The notes: a model not told the origin generated them from the letters alone. DNA of 64,000 nt from Gracilaria vermiculophylla (GCA_019155205.2 JAHNZQ020000049.1:1705238-1769237); one strand, 5' to 3'. Shown: positions 29,690 through 42,651, counted from the stretch's first letter. Translations and numbers: made by a program.

Positions 29690-30313
29690 ATGCGCCCCTC
29701 CGTCATCACCGCGACGCCTCGCCTGCTTCGCCACTTCTCCGCAGTCTCCGGCGCCGACGCATCCGCTCATGTCATCTACCGCAACCCCCGCCGCGTGCGC
29801 GCCGCGGGAATGACGGCTTTGGCCGTGGGCCAGGCCGGCTTCTGGGGCGCAGCCACCACACTTGCGCAACAAGCTCCGGAGCCGTTGATCAGCTCCGGCT
29901 GGGGGATTGCCGGCTTCGGCCTCAGTGCCGCTTTTGCCGCCCTGGTCAATGCGTACTTGCGTCGAAACGTTGCCCAAATTGAGCTGCTCAACGCCGCCGC
30001 TATTCGTGTCACCGCCCATTCTTTTGGCGGTATGCTTTCTCATCCGCGTGTTATCCACCCACGAGAACTCGTCGCTGGGCCCCATCGCGACAGTCACAAA
30101 GAGCGATACTGGACGTTTGGAGTCTCTTCCGCCGCGTCGAGAACGCCCTTTTTCTACTTTGTTGATACCAAGAGCGGCGTTCTTGACGCCGCCGCCATGG
30201 CCGCTCTTGTCAACGGCGGGGAACACCTGCTTGCTTTTTCGCACAAGCGCGACGCACAAATCATGACCAATCGATGGCACCAGTGGGAAAAGGCCTCCGG
30301 CAGAGCTGCCTAG
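29690..30313 (+). CDS. TMEM223-like mitochondrial membrane protein
   Basis: From ATG 29690 the protein has 207 residues; ATG 29525 would give 262. The basic leader (RPSVITATPRLLRHFS) suits mitochondrial import. Then VIYRNPRRVRAAGMTALAVGQAGFWGA matches the TMEM223 pattern of a short strand followed by TM1. A second hydrophobic helix (GIAGFGLSAAFAALVNAYL) precedes a strand-rich domain ending FFYFVDTKSGVLD, as in TMEM223 (FYFLLDKTGHF). TMEM223 takes part in respiratory complex IV assembly in animals. Identification rests on architecture and short motifs. The stop is 10 bp from the stop of the DNA polymerase gene. Confidence 0.7.
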   Translation: MRPSVITATPRLLRHFSAVSGADASAHVIYRNPRRVRAAGMTALAVGQAGFWGAATTLAQQAPEPLISSGWGIAGFGLSAAFAALVNAYLRRNVAQIELLNAAAIRVTAHSFGGMLSHPRVIHPRELVAGPHRDSHKERYWTFGVSSAASRTPFFYFVDTKSGVLDAAAMAALVNGGEHLLAFSHKRDAQIMTNRWHQWEKASGRAA

Positions 30314-30323
30314 CCCATGTGCT

Positions 30324-32072
30324 CTAGCAACTTCGCTCGAACGGCGCCCGATACGTCAGCCCCAACGCCGCGAACACATCCATTTCACTCCGCGGCTCCG
30401 GACTCAGCTGCATGCGCTCCCCGGTTTTGCGGTCAAACACCCCGTGCTCGTTGAACGTCCACCCTCTGTGTTGCTCACACCACCACCTCAGATCGCGTTG
30501 AAACGCCGTTGACCCTGACCATGCGATCGTTGCGAAACAGAACTCGCGCGCGTCTCGCACCCCAACCAAGTCCAGCCGGAACACCTGACCCTTGTACGTG
30601 CCTATGGCATGAAGTACGTCGTGCGCGTATGCGAACACTGCTGACGACGCTCTCGGCTGGTAATGCACTTCATTCCAGCCGTTAACATCACTGCTTTCCT
30701 TCAGTATCTCCACAACTAGCCCCTTGTCTTCAAGCCTTTCAACAAGCTCTTTGAGCACGGAACTGCAATCTTTTGAATACTTGTCATGTCGACAGTAAAG
30801 AATGTCTACATCATGTCCTCTGTTCTCTCCGCGTCTGAATCCACCGCACAGTTGGAAGCGAAGGTGCAAATCATTCTCGTTTCCACTGTTTGCAATCTCA
30901 TGCACCAAATCTTTGAATGCCACCGCATCTGTCCAACACAAGTTTTGAAGCTGTTCGACGTGCCTCAAGTAGCGCACAACAGGCCCGCGTTTTCCATCGT
31001 CACTTTGAGTCTCGCTTTCAACAAGCTCTTTCATGCTTCTGATCGCCAACTCGTCGTAAAACGTTCTCGCCTTTACGTACCCTACGCCATACACGCTCTG
31101 AAATTTTGACAGCGCCTTTAATCTTTCATCTGTTTGCATCAATTGCGCTTCTTTCACCACTCCGGCCGTCAGGTACTCTTGCACGACAGCTAGAACTCTT
31201 GGCCCGAGCGAATACAAAGCGTCTGCATCTTGCACGGTCCGCAGTTTGAAGGGCACGCACTTCAACGCTGCACTAGCTCTCTGATATGCTCTACCGCGAA
31301 TGTCTGCAGACTCCTCGGATCCACCAGCCTGCTCCAGCCTCCTTTTCTTGGCGATAAGCTCCAGCACTTTACAGATTTTATCATTGGGCGGCTTCAGTAT
31401 TGCTGGCGTTATTGTGCATCGTTCACATAAAAACTTCGGAAGGCTCGCCAGAAATTGTTTCTTCTTTGTCAGCTCACTGTTTTCGTCGATACGCTGGCGA
31501 CACCACACTGGTGTCATCTCTGATCTTACCGGTGCAGCCTCTGACGTGCGTGCTTGACAGTGCGTGATTTCTACGGCAGTCTCATCACTTTCAGGAAATG
31601 CGATGGATTGTGCGTCCATGCCTTTTTTGTTGTTTGCATGCTCAGGGCATTCTAAAACGTATTGCGTCTCTGGCCGCCACTGTTGTTCAGTCAGCATTTT
31701 GGTTGCCCACTCTTTCGACACGTAGGTCAGGGTGCCCGCATGATTTACTTTGTCTTTTACGACGGATTGGGCCTTTTCCTTGTCATCCGTCACAACAATG
31801 AGCTCTGGACTCTTTAAGAAAGTTAAAAGGTGTTGGGGCTCTTCAATGTCCAGCACTCTTGCACCGGCGTTCCTCAGGTTTCGACTGATCACTTTCTGCT
31901 GAAGTTTCCGAATTGGTTTGAACACGACAATTATCGGTCTTTCGCTGTCGTATCGGGACAGAAAACCGCCCTGTTCGTCCTTTCCCAGTTCCTCCCTGAG
32001 GGGTGCATCTCCCGTTCGCCGCCTCTTTTTGGCGGCACCACGGCAATCGCTTATCTTCTCTCTCGTGGTCAT
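30324..32072 (-). CDS. Family X DNA polymerase with BRCT domain (pol lambda/mu type)
   Basis: The 582-residue intronless protein starts at ATG 32072. A KKRRR nuclear signal lies near residue 17. A BRCT-like domain follows at about residues 40-130 (RNLRNAGARVLDIEEP, LIVVTDD, YVSKEWATKML), with a linker that is rich in charged residues. The polymerase part contains the 8-kDa-like helices (AYQRASAALKCVPF), the FQSVYGVGYVKARTFYD helix-hairpin-helix, the GGFRRGENRGHDVDIL motif with two catalytic Asp, RLDLVG with the third, and the GSTAFQRDLR finger. It ends SEMDVFAALGLTYRAPFER, the usual thumb motif. Such enzymes fill gaps in base excision repair and end joining in the nucleus. Confidence 0.94.
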   Translation of the reverse strand: MTTREKISDCRGAAKKRRRTGDAPLREELGKDEQGGFLSRYDSERPIIVVFKPIRKLQQKVISRNLRNAGARVLDIEEPQHLLTFLKSPELIVVTDDKEKAQSVVKDKVNHAGTLTYVSKEWATKMLTEQQWRPETQYVLECPEHANNKKGMDAQSIAFPESDETAVEITHCQARTSEAAPVRSEMTPVWCRQRIDENSELTKKKQFLASLPKFLCERCTITPAILKPPNDKICKVLELIAKKRRLEQAGGSEESADIRGRAYQRASAALKCVPFKLRTVQDADALYSLGPRVLAVVQEYLTAGVVKEAQLMQTDERLKALSKFQSVYGVGYVKARTFYDELAIRSMKELVESETQSDDGKRGPVVRYLRHVEQLQNLCWTDAVAFKDLVHEIANSGNENDLHLRFQLCGGFRRGENRGHDVDILYCRHDKYSKDCSSVLKELVERLEDKGLVVEILKESSDVNGWNEVHYQPRASSAVFAYAHDVLHAIGTYKGQVFRLDLVGVRDAREFCFATIAWSGSTAFQRDLRWWCEQHRGWTFNEHGVFDRKTGERMQLSPEPRSEMDVFAALGLTYRAPFERSC

Positions 32073-34400
32073 GGTACAATCACCAAAGTACAAGAATCAC
32101 GCTGGGACACGTCTTCACGACGAGTATTCGACGATAAAGCTTTCACTGGCGCAGAGAGGTTGACGCTCAATGCTCACGCATATGAGCGTTGGGGTGAGAT
32201 ACTTGGGCCACTTGTAATTTCACCAAACCATGTCTCTTCATTTCGCGCAGTTCTTTTTCGCCGTTGCTGCACAATATCCGCCTCGCTGTCCCGTTCTCCC
32301 CCAAATTCCGCAAAGCTGCTCGAGCTGGCGCACAGCTCCTGTCCCTTCCCTTGCACACTAATAATTTCGAGCCCAGACTGGTTTGCCCTCGCACCAGGAT
32401 CTACTTCTTTACTGCTTCGTACAGTTTGCGGCCGCTGAGATGAACGCGGAGATTCTACGTTTACTACTTTACGTACGGTATAACGTAGGACGCAGAAGCT
32501 TGAATGAGTGTTTGCCCGAAAGCCTACGCTAATTTCGCGCAGATTTTTGACGAAATGACCGGAATCCGAACTTTTGCAAGAAAAATCCTGAGCTCCTGCA
32601 AGCAACACAGTGTATTTTCATCAAAGCGTCAACTTTTCCAATCCGATTTTCATCTCGACAGTTGCTTGGCCTTATACTTTGTGACGCCAGTACTTTATTG
32701 CTGGAGCTCTACTTTAGAACTGAAAAACATGACAAGAGCATTTCAACACTTGTCAACTCAAGAGGGTGGTATCCACTTTCTTCTCGACAGGCATCATCAT
32801 TAAAGTTGTGCAGTTTCTCAACACATTGATCCGTTTTTATGTAGCTGGAACAATGAAGATGCTTGTTTCATTTAATGACGGATGACGCTCGTTAAACTAC
32901 CAACGCCTTGACACTTGTGTGCTCATCAAGGTTTGCACTTTTTACTTTTTTGCTATAATTTAGTGTCTAAATCTGATTGTTTTTGTGTTTAATTTAAATT
33001 TCTGAGTATATCTAGCTCTAATCTTTGCATTGTGAACACGATTAGGCCCTTTTCTTGAAGTTACCGAAACTTTTACAGAAACGTTTTCCTAAACACCGGG
33101 CTCATATAAAAGGCCAAATTGGTCTCATATGGAGCCAGAGCTCCGGGCGTGTAGACATGAGCGACGAGCATCGTCTTTTTTTATTTTTGTGTTTCTTTCT
33201 GTTTATTATACAAATTATTGCAAAAGATCTAACAACATTTGTAGCTACCAAGTAGTAGTGTGAAAGATCTACTACGAGATGACTGCATGAAGCAACTGTT
33301 CAACCATGTGATGTCTAAAACCACCGAGTCAGGCGCTGAGACGTGCCATTTGCAGCACCAAATGCTGTACCCAGTGGTGCTTTTGGTCTGTCACTTTATG
33401 AATCTATTTTGCGCGTTCCGTTCTCCTTGATGCTCATCGTAAAGCTGAGTTGAAACATTTTCTCTCGTTCAATATGTACTCGCCTCTTCGACGGTTTCGA
33501 TATCTTTATTTTTACACGAGAAAGATCAATCGGCACGCAGGCGCACAGTTTTGCAAAGCACTTGTCAGAAAGAAAACATGGCCAAATAATTATTGTGTGC
33601 CACCTATGCGCAAGTGAAGACTGCAAGACAAATTATCGTTAACACGCAAGTGATTCAATTGCGACGGCAAAAAAAAAAGAAATGTTTTTGTAGGAAGGCT
33701 ACTTGCAGCGGGGATAAAAATTGCACTGACCGACATGTGCGAGTCACAATGCAGGCATGACTTGAGCGTGGGGTGCTGTTTTTAGATGCAAGACTACTTG
33801 CGTTGGATAACATGGACGCTTGCGGATAAAAATAATGTTGACAGTATAGAATGGGAACGTAAACGAGTGGCGAGGACTACATGAACTCGTGTGCACGTCA
33901 TGCACGCGACTTACTCGCATCGGTTGCGAAAAATATTGGCTGAAATGAAGTTTGTCGTTCAAGGCCACGCTTGCTGGAGTTTTTGCAGACCAGTAGCAAA
34001 CTGTCACCCGAACATTATTGATGTTGTTGCACACAACGTGACTGGTTTGACTCACAATTTTGGAGCACGACAAGTGCAACGATCTATTGAAAGCTACGCA
34101 TATCTCTTCATTAGCCTGATGAAAAAGGTCGCGTGTTTCATATCGCCCTTCGTCTTTAACAAGCGGGTTTGTATTTTAATGTGTCGTGAGGTTGAGGCAT
34201 TCCGTAACCACAGTCGCGCGTGTAGTGTCAGAAAAAAAAGAGTTTTGTATATTGACAGCAAAACAAGTCATATCTCGAATGTTGTAAGCATGGGAATTGA
34301 AGATGTCGGGGGAGAAATGAGCGTGTTCAAAGAATGGTACCTCGTTTGAATATGAAAAAAAAAAAAATGTTTGTTGCGCAGTTTTATTGCTTTCGCGTGG
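32073..34400. other. Gene-poor AT-rich interval
   Basis: About 2.3 kb without a supported gene. Short ORFs are present on both strands but have no domain, and homopolymer A/T runs are common. The first 400 bp are the promoter side of the polymerase gene. Confidence 0.45.
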
Positions 34401-35186
34401 GTCTCAAGTACCTGTGGGAAGGCACCGTTGTTGGTTGTTGAGGCGAATGTGAACAATTTGGCATGTGCGCAGCGTGGATTTAAAGCGGGGTGAGTTGAAA
34501 AGTGGGTTGGTTGACAGTCAGTTTGCAATATCGTTTCGAGACTTTTTGGTGTTTGGAATTGGTAAGGGTTGTTTTACTCGGTTTTGAATGGTATCGAGAC
34601 ATGTTTGCACGTGTGACAGAGCGGTGAGACATGGGTATTTGTGGATTACTCGCTACTGCATTGGTTGCGATGACTGGGTGGGTGATGTGAGCGCGCACGT
34701 GTGTGGCGCAATGCATTTCAAGTATGGTAAAGATTAGTCGGAAGCGTGTTGGGCTGCAGAGTGGATGGTATTGGCGACGCGTGTTCGGACGGCAGTGTGA
34801 TTTGTACTCATGAGTGCGCGGGGTATTGCGAGTGTTGGCGACGACGAGGACGACAGGGAAGGAGGCGTATGGCGATTGAAAAACAGTGTGGGAAAGCACG
34901 CGATTGTGATGCACAGGACGTGGTGGGAGACTAAAATTAGAGTTGAGCAAGTGGGTGCGATTGGTATTGTTGGAAAAGGCATGTTCCACATTTGACGTTG
35001 AAGTGGTGGATGGTGAGGGATTTATGGGAGGGAGGGTGGTGTTGTTGGCCAACAACGAAGCTATTGACACATGTTGGCAAGTTTTGAGAACTAATTTATA
35101 GAAAACAATGGGGGGGGGGTGAAGTAAGGTTGGCGAGCGGGCGGCAGCGCGGGGAAATAGGGCGGTGGTTCAGACTATGGGCGAAT

Positions 35187-35196
35187 NNNNNNNNNN
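35187..35196. other. Assembly gap (10 N)
   Basis: Ten undetermined bases, probably a scaffold gap of arbitrary length, close to a long G homopolymer that would stop sequencing. Confidence 0.98.
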
Positions 35197-35228
35197 TGTG
35201 GGGGGTGGTAGGGTATGTTTGGTATTGA

Positions 35229-35229
<1 letters not shown>

Positions 35230-35260
<31 letters not shown>
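35230..35260. repeat. Poly-G run of about 31
   Basis: Uninterrupted G homopolymer, capable of G-quadruplex formation; the exact length in the genome is uncertain. Confidence 0.9.
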
Positions 35261-35262
<2 letters not shown>

Positions 35263-37053
35263 GATTGATACATTTTGATGCGGGTCACGGGATGGCGGGC
35301 GCGAAATGGTGATGTATGGGGGATTTTGTTTGCTTTTGTTTTTATTTTAAATGTTTTTGTGCACGATTCACATTGATTGACTAATGACGCTCATGTTTGG
35401 GGAGAAAAAAAAGGGTGGCAGAATATGAGCGCGGCTGCGTGTGTGCTGCGGGGTGGCGCAGATGTGAGGAAGCTGCGCTGCGAGACACGGCGCGGCGCGG
35501 CGCCGACGGGGCGCGTGGAACGGCGGCGGCGCAGCCGAGCAGAGAGCGAGCGGTGGCGGCAAGCGAAGAAGGCAGCGATGGAAGTGCGCGCCGCTGTGGG
35601 CGCGCGCTCGGGAGCAAAGGCGCTCGGATGAAGAGGTGGTGCGCGCGGGCGCGCCCCCCCCCCCGTGGTTGTGCATGTGCGCATGCGCGGGGGTGCGGCG
35701 TTTGTTGGCACGCGCACGCGGCAGCGCCGGCCGTCGTCAAGCGGCGCTGCCATCGGCGCGCAGCACTGCGCTTCGAGCTCTAAGCCAAACGCACAGGAAG
35801 CAAGAAAAAGAAGAAAAGCTCATGACAAGGGCGTGTTTGGCGTCAAAACGGGCACTGGCGTGCCGCTGCCGTGTTTGACGGCTGCGCTGAGGCGCATTGC
35901 GCGGCGCGCGACGCCACTTTTGTTCGCGCAACAAGCACAGCTGGTGCGTATCGATAATGTACCGGTAGGCGGCAGGACACGATTTCTAAAAGTGGTGCGC
36001 GGCGGCGCGCGCGGCGGCGGCGCCGAGCGCGCGCCACCGCCAACGGGCGCGCGCGCAAGCGCGAAACGTTGAGGCGCATGGCAGCGCGCGCGCGGCGCGG
36101 CGGCGCCAGCCACGCCGCGCGCGCCGCGGCGGCGCTGATGAGACATCAGCGCCGCCGCCGCGAAGCTGCGCTCTTATCGGCGCGCGCGCCCATTGCTTGC
36201 GCGGCGCGCGCCGAGACGTGACGGCACGCGCGCCATTGCTCCCAAGGCGTGCACCGTTTGCGCGTCCAATGCGGTGCGCGCTGGCGCGCATTGCTCTGCT
36301 GCGTGCGTGTTGGGCAGCTAGGGTTAGCGCCTTGCGTGCACGTGCACGTGCAGAAAGGCGCAACTCATCAACGAAGCTTGGTAGCGTTTTCGCCTTACCG
36401 ATGGCGCAACACTGCCGCACATTTGTGCCCATTTGTCATGCGCATCCTTCAACCAAGCGTGTATGGCTTGTGTGCGTGCGCACAACAGCTCTATCGGGCA
36501 GTTTTTTTTTAGCACCGCACGCCCCATCCATCGTCAATCGTCGCTAGCAGTACAAGCCACCGTATATGGCTGAGAAACCGTTTGTACTGGCGCCACCAAT
36601 CCCCCAGTGGCGTGTACCATGTGTATGACACTCAAGCTCAAGCCGCACAGCGGCGCAGCTTGCAGCCAAATGCCCCAGCACCTGGCCAAGCACCACCATG
36701 CGTCGAGCGCATCATGTCGTGCACCACTCACCGCTCACACACCCGCCTCAGCACTCAGCCAAGTACGTGCCGCGCCCTCCTACTTGGCGCAATCCATGAG
36801 CTGTGCGCGCACGCTTTCAACCACTTGCTTGCTCCCGCCTGCACAACACATCAAGTGCAGCGATGAGCACAGCCACACGTGTGAGCTGCCGCCGCCGCCG
36901 CCACTTTAATTCAAATCTTTGGCGCCGTGCTGCGCGATACCGCCTCACGTTGAACAGCTGGCGCGCGCGCACGTGTCCACGCGTGGCGGCCGCCGCGCCG
37001 CGCGCCGCTGGCCGCCGCCGCCGCCGCTGGCGCCGCGCCGAGCCGCGAGCCGC

Positions 37054-37059
<6 letters not shown>

Positions 37060-37092
<33 letters not shown>
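37060..37092. repeat. CCG trinucleotide repeat
   Basis: Nearly pure (CCG)n run in a GC-rich intergenic block; a second run lies at 37240-37282. Confidence 0.85.
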
Positions 37093-37093
<1 letters not shown>

Positions 37094-37237
37094 AGCGCGC
37101 CGCGTGTGGCGCGCCAACCGGCAGGCGGCGCTGCTGCGCGCGCGCCCAGCGCCTCGCCCTCTCGCGCGCAGCTTGCTGCTCCCTGCGCCCCGCCGCCGCG
37201 CCCGCCGCCGCCGCCGCGCCCGCCGCCGCCGCCGCGT

Positions 37238-37281
<44 letters not shown>

Positions 37282-38428
37282 CTCCGTCACGTGTAGCCCC
37301 CCCCCCGCGCCGCAGCGTCGCAGCCGTCTTACTCGTTTGTTCCGCCGCGCGCGCGAGCCAGTCAGCAGCAGCGATGCTCGTGTAAGCGCGCCCCCCCGTC
37401 GCCCGTGCGCCCTTGCCGCTGCCTTGCGCGCAAAGCATGTTCTCCTGTCGCCTCTGTAAGTCGCGCCGCCGCCGCCGCCGCCGCCGCCTGCGCCTCTTGT
37501 CCCGCAAACATATATGTTTCGCAGCCAGCACACGAATGTGCGCAAGCTGATGCAGGCAGCCAGTAGCACAACCGCCTCCGCCAAGAGCTTCTCGCGCACT
37601 GCAGTCCCTGTGTGCCTTCCAGCCGCAGCGGGTGCATATCGATAGCGCCGCACTGCAATTGTTCGCTTTGTCCACCCTGCGTTTGCCCCCGTGGCTCGGC
37701 AGCCGCCCAACGTACGCACCTTGGCGCTGCAAGCACTCAAGTTTTTGTATCTGCACACATCACACACGCGCCCTCCCATATCCACTCTGCCGACACCGTC
37801 GCGCGAGAACGCACACGCCTTTGCTTTTGCTCCCACAGCACAACTGCGCACGAGCGCAGCATGCGTGGTGCTTGTCTTTCTACCGCCTTGCGAAACAGCG
37901 CCGCGCTCCTGCATGCACGGCCCACGACACTCACGGCGTGCGCGCGCGCAGCCCCCCCGCCGAGCACACCCCCCAGCTTGGTTTGCCGCTATAATCCTGT
38001 AAACTGGAAACGATACTGAGCAAAGCCTCGTGCCCTTTGCGCTCTCCTTGTTGAAACCGTGACCAAGATTTTTTTGTTTTTCCCCCTTTTTTTCGCCGTC
38101 CCTTTCCTTCCCGCTGCGCCGCGCGCCGCTCGCGTTTCGTCGCCGCAAACGCTGCGCACAATGCTGCCGCCTGCTTTGCGAGCCAATTCTACGCAGCCAC
38201 TTCCGCTGTCACGCAGTCCCCCACTTCTCGCCCCCCCGTTCCACTGCTGTGCTTGGAATGCGCCCCCGCCGCTTGCGCCTGGAGCAAAAATAGCATCGTT
38301 GCGCCCCTCGCTCCCTCATCGGCCACTGCCTCATGTGCCTGCAGCGTGAAAAAGTGGAAGCTGCCTTTAAATCTCCAAACGATTTGTGCCGCTGCGTTCC
38401 TCCCGCTCGCCTTACAAGTGCTTGGGAA

Positions 38429-38466
<38 letters not shown>

Positions 38467-38467
38467 A
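38429..38467. repeat. TA microsatellite
   Basis: (TA)n run with one TTT interruption in the gene-poor interval. Confidence 0.95.
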
Positions 38468-41400
38468 CACATCGCGATGGCGAATTGCCACCTTGTCAGA
38501 GACCGTCGTGTCCCGTCACAAAAGCAACACTCTATTTCATTCGTCCACTACTTGTCCATGCGTCCAAAGCAAAAGCAAGTATGCAAAAATTTAACGCGCG
38601 ACTTGTAATGGAACAAAAAGCGCCACCTCCTCGTCCATTTTGGAATGCATACGTTCACCGTCAGGTCTTGATACGTTCCAAACCAAGCATGCAACACGCT
38701 CACAGCACGTCTTTGCTGGAGCGATGCCGCAACAAGCGTATTGTCATGTGTAAATAATTGATCACAGCCTTGCGCCCAGTGCAGTAATGAACATGCAAGT
38801 CCACTTTACAAAACTTCTCTTTAATTCATGCATACAACGCTCGAGAGAGCTCGAGACAAATTGCCGCTGCCAGCCTATGATAAATAAGCTGTTGTGACCC
38901 TGCTGCGCACTGGCCGCCTTTGCGCATCATATGCCAAATACAACACATACTTACAAAGTATACGCCACAATCACACCCACAATTATTCGTTCAAATAACA
39001 AAATCTTTGTCTGAATTACCACCATTTTGCTCCTCACCCAAAGCAATTGCAATCCATCTCATGGAAAGTTACACGGAACAAGTGTCATCCTCTCTGTCGT
39101 GCTCGTGCTGTCCGCTCTGACAGCTTGTTCCATTCTAAATGGGCAGACGACCACTCTCATGTTGTCTACCCTCCGCCCATTTGTTCACTCCAAAAAGTCA
39201 TTCATGCCTTCGCACACGAGGCACGAGCCTGGCACCACATTTCGCCCGTGCCTCTCGTTCCTGCAAGCTCCGCAGTTGGAAAAGCAACAACACCACCTGG
39301 CACTTTCCCAACGCCGGGTGACACGCACGACATAGAGAAACGAGTATGTCGCAAAAGGCAGGCACCCTCAGGCCTCCCCCCCCCCCCACTATTCCCCGCC
39401 AACCCGCTTCGTCGGGCAGGGTGCTGCTTTGGCAAGGGCGTGTGTGCGAGCGCATTAACGGAAGCGCATTTGCGCTGTTATCGAGTGTGCGTTTCAAAAG
39501 ATACATATCTGAGGGAGGCCAACAAACGACGAGTGTCAATTACACTTCTGTGCTACGAAATTTGTGTGCTTGTGTGCTTTCCGCGAAATTCAGCGTGTTG
39601 GACGGTCGTTTCCATATCCCAAAACTCCCAAAAAAAAAGTGAAAAATCCGCGAAAAAAAGAAAAACGTCATGCTTCTCTCGTGAGCATTGACAGCGATGA
39701 GCTGGCCGAACGGCGTCCACCGACACCAGCCTTCTGCCTCATGCGCGCAATGTGTCGGGCGCCAGCATTGTGCACAACCTCGCGGCGTGAATGGCCCCAA
39801 AGACTTGACGCCGGTCGGCTGGGGCGGAGAACGTGTTGCATCGTTCATCAACTCGGCGCGGACCTTCCCCACTTGGACCTCTTCATCCAATCGCCACTTT
39901 GCCGCATCAGGATACAGTAACGCTGCCTTCCGCGAGGTCGTTTCCGATGTCGCCTTGTTCGTGTTTCATACCTCGCTCACTGGTCATTTTTGAATTATGA
40001 CCGAGGTGGTCCCCTCCCATATCCTGCTGCCGTGCCCACTTGGCTCGCGTGAACATGACTCCATCTGACACACTCCGCCAAATATGGGCCATACAGCTGT
40101 TGCCTGTCATAAGTGACATGCTTTTCAATCGCAGCGTGCAAACGGAACAAAAGCTGCTGTTCTCAGACACGTCAGGGGTGGGGTGATACATTCAGGTGAT
40201 TAACAGCCGCACAGCCTTTGTGAGGCCGGTCTACCAGGTCGCAGCAATGACCTCACAAAAAGTCAATCGAATAGGTGTCTTTTAGGAAGCAATGTCCTGT
40301 CGTTAAGAACGTGCAAGCTCATTTCTCTCCTCCGTTCGGTGCCAAATCATGCATATATTTCAACATTCAACCGGCGCTAACTACGTATTCATATCGTATG
40401 GTGCATTTGATCCAAGCAACACGCAATGCGCTTGGAAACTAGCAGTAAACTAAACTCAGCAAGGTGCTTGGTGCACCCCATGGGGCTTCCACATCATCTC
40501 TTTGAAGTTTTGAAATCAGGGGGCGCACGGACCCTCCTCCCGGATGGGAACAAAAATAGTACTCACCATTTAAGTGGACGCTCGAGAGTTGTCATTGTCT
40601 GCCAAAATCGCATCCAAGCTGTAAAACCTTCTGGAAAGCAGCTCGTGGGGCTCAAAGAGTTGGAGCTATTGGCATACACGTAATCGGCACATTGCGTCAA
40701 TATTTGGAGCTATCTGCCTCACGACTTGAATGACACTATCAGACAAACTCGGCTTCATCAGTATGAATCCTTATGTAATTAGAGCCACTTTCAATATCAG
40801 TTTTAGGTGAACTGCCGCCACAGCAACCAAAACATGGAATGACACAAAATTTCGCCATTACAGACTTTTTTCCGCCTGTCGAGTAGTATGTCATTATTTC
40901 TGTTTTAACGGTAATGTGAGCACCGCAATAGGGATCGATATGAAAATAATTTGGTTATCAAAGAGCTTTCTCAGTGTATTGGAAAGACACCGTCTTCCTT
41001 AGTCACACACCCTGATTCTATTCGCAGATAATATGTGCGGTAGTGCTTCGTCTCCTACAGTAACACATTTTGCAACGGATCTGTTGCAGTCTTGACATGA
41101 GAGGGTTGGTCAACATGTTGTGGCCTCCATTTGGTGGAGGATATTCACCTTGGCCTTACGCAAACCATGCTTTTCAATGGCAAGCGGCAAGAACATGCAA
41201 TATATTTCACAATAATCAGCTCACATACGTAGCCAGAATCAAATTTGATTCACCATCGTTGACAAGAGAATCGGGTATGTTACTGAGGATACTCAAGCAA
41301 TAAAGTTGAAAGATATTTCTAAAGCAGAGACCCTCGAATTTGAACCGCAGGGATGAGACGGCGGTTATTCCAAGAGAAAGCCCTAGGTGGATATGCCGGT

Positions 41401-42651
41401 CAAAGAAAGAGGTTTATGCTGAGCGCACCAGGTTTGTGGGGCGCCATGTGGCCGTTAATTATGCTAAGACTGCTTTCGGAAGAAAAGAGCAGCACTTTGT
41501 GAGGATGTTATCGTCTGATGAGAAGTGGTACTGTGAGGCGCTTAGAGCGGTTGACAGGTATTGCGTATCGTGGGTGACATGGGAGAGACTGCGCAAATGA
41601 GGTGGAAGATGGCGGTGCTGGAGGCTGACAACGAAACGTTTTTAGCGTGTGTTGCGTTGCAAACGAAATATTGCTGGTGGATGACGTTGTACGTCACCTA
41701 GCATTACCAAATGATGATGATTCGAGTATGAAGAGACAGCTACTGGCGAGAGATTGTTGATTTGGACTGTTTGGGTGACATTCATGAATCTTCGAGGCTG
41801 TGTTTCAGAGATGCATGCAGTGACGACAGGGAGGTCTGTGTGTAGTTTGGAGAGAAGGAAGATTGGAAGCGCGAGAAGCAGTATTAGATGAAGTATGAAG
41901 GTATGAGAAAGAATAGAATTCTGTGTGGAAGCGTAGAATTTTTGACGGTATTGTACAGTTATGGTTGCCGTTTTGGTACTGAAAGACAAAAAAAAAAGCT
42001 GATAAATGCTGCCACATGGGGGCAAAATCAGAGCAGCAACGATGTTGCTGCGAGGGCTGAAGTAGATGCATCGCAGGAACGCTTGGGGGATGAATTGTGA
42101 ACGTTGGAAGGGCAATGAACGCAGAAATGCAGCAGCGTTAGCGACAGAAAGCGCAGCGTAGCGAGCTTCGGGACGCCAAGAACATGGGTGCGTGTGGGGG
42201 GTGAGGAAAGGATCGAACGCAGCGGGTGAGGAAGAACGGGGCGGGAGGGACTGTAACGCATCGCAGCGAAGGATGAGCAAGGGTGGCGATGATAGAGGTG
42301 CAGCATGACGTAGGGGGGTGGGGGGCGGGGGGGGGTTAGGGGAGTGCTGCGGGGTGGGGAACGCACGAGCCAGTCGTCGGCGACAAGTGAATTGCTTGCA
42401 TTAGAAGAACAGCGCCTCACGAGACTGCAGGGCGCCACCAATTCAGCTGTGGCGCACGCGCGCGGCGCGCGCTCTGCGTGACGGTCACACGTGCAGCAAG
42501 GCTCGCCACCACGTGCGCGTGCCGCGCACGTCACTCGTGCTTTGACATGTGCGCGACGGGGTCGCCGCCTACTTAACCCGCCGTCGCTGAGCGTACGGCT
42601 GTGTCGTTCACCACCGGCACGACCCCCTCCACCTCCGGCCACGCTCCCATC

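Larger units (their letters stand above)
34401..35400. other. G/T-skewed stretch with gap and poly-G
   Basis: The plus strand is markedly rich in G and T over about 1 kb, which opens a spurious 196-codon frame on the minus strand lacking an ATG start. The segment includes the assembly gap at 35187-35196 and the G run at 35230-35260. Confidence 0.5.
35401..42651. other. Gene-poor region with mixed composition
   Basis: A GC-rich block (35.4-37.5 kb) with CCG repeats (37060-37092 and 37240-37282) is followed by moderate and then AT-rich sequence. I found no ORF with recognisable domains, no reverse transcriptase or transposase motif and no tRNA. ORFs at 39688-39993 (plus) and 41340-41600 (plus, no ATG) are protein-like in parts but unrecognised. 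The last 300 bp are the 5' flank of the zinc-motif gene. Confidence 0.4.

Noticed and set aside
34480..35070. 196-codon minus-strand ORF rich in Thr, Asn, Pro and His
   Set aside because: It lacks an ATG start and its composition reflects the strand skew; no domain seen.
41330..41360. GGTTCAAATTCGAGG on the minus strand as a tRNA T-arm
   Set aside because: The T-stem pairing fails and no other tRNA arms are present.
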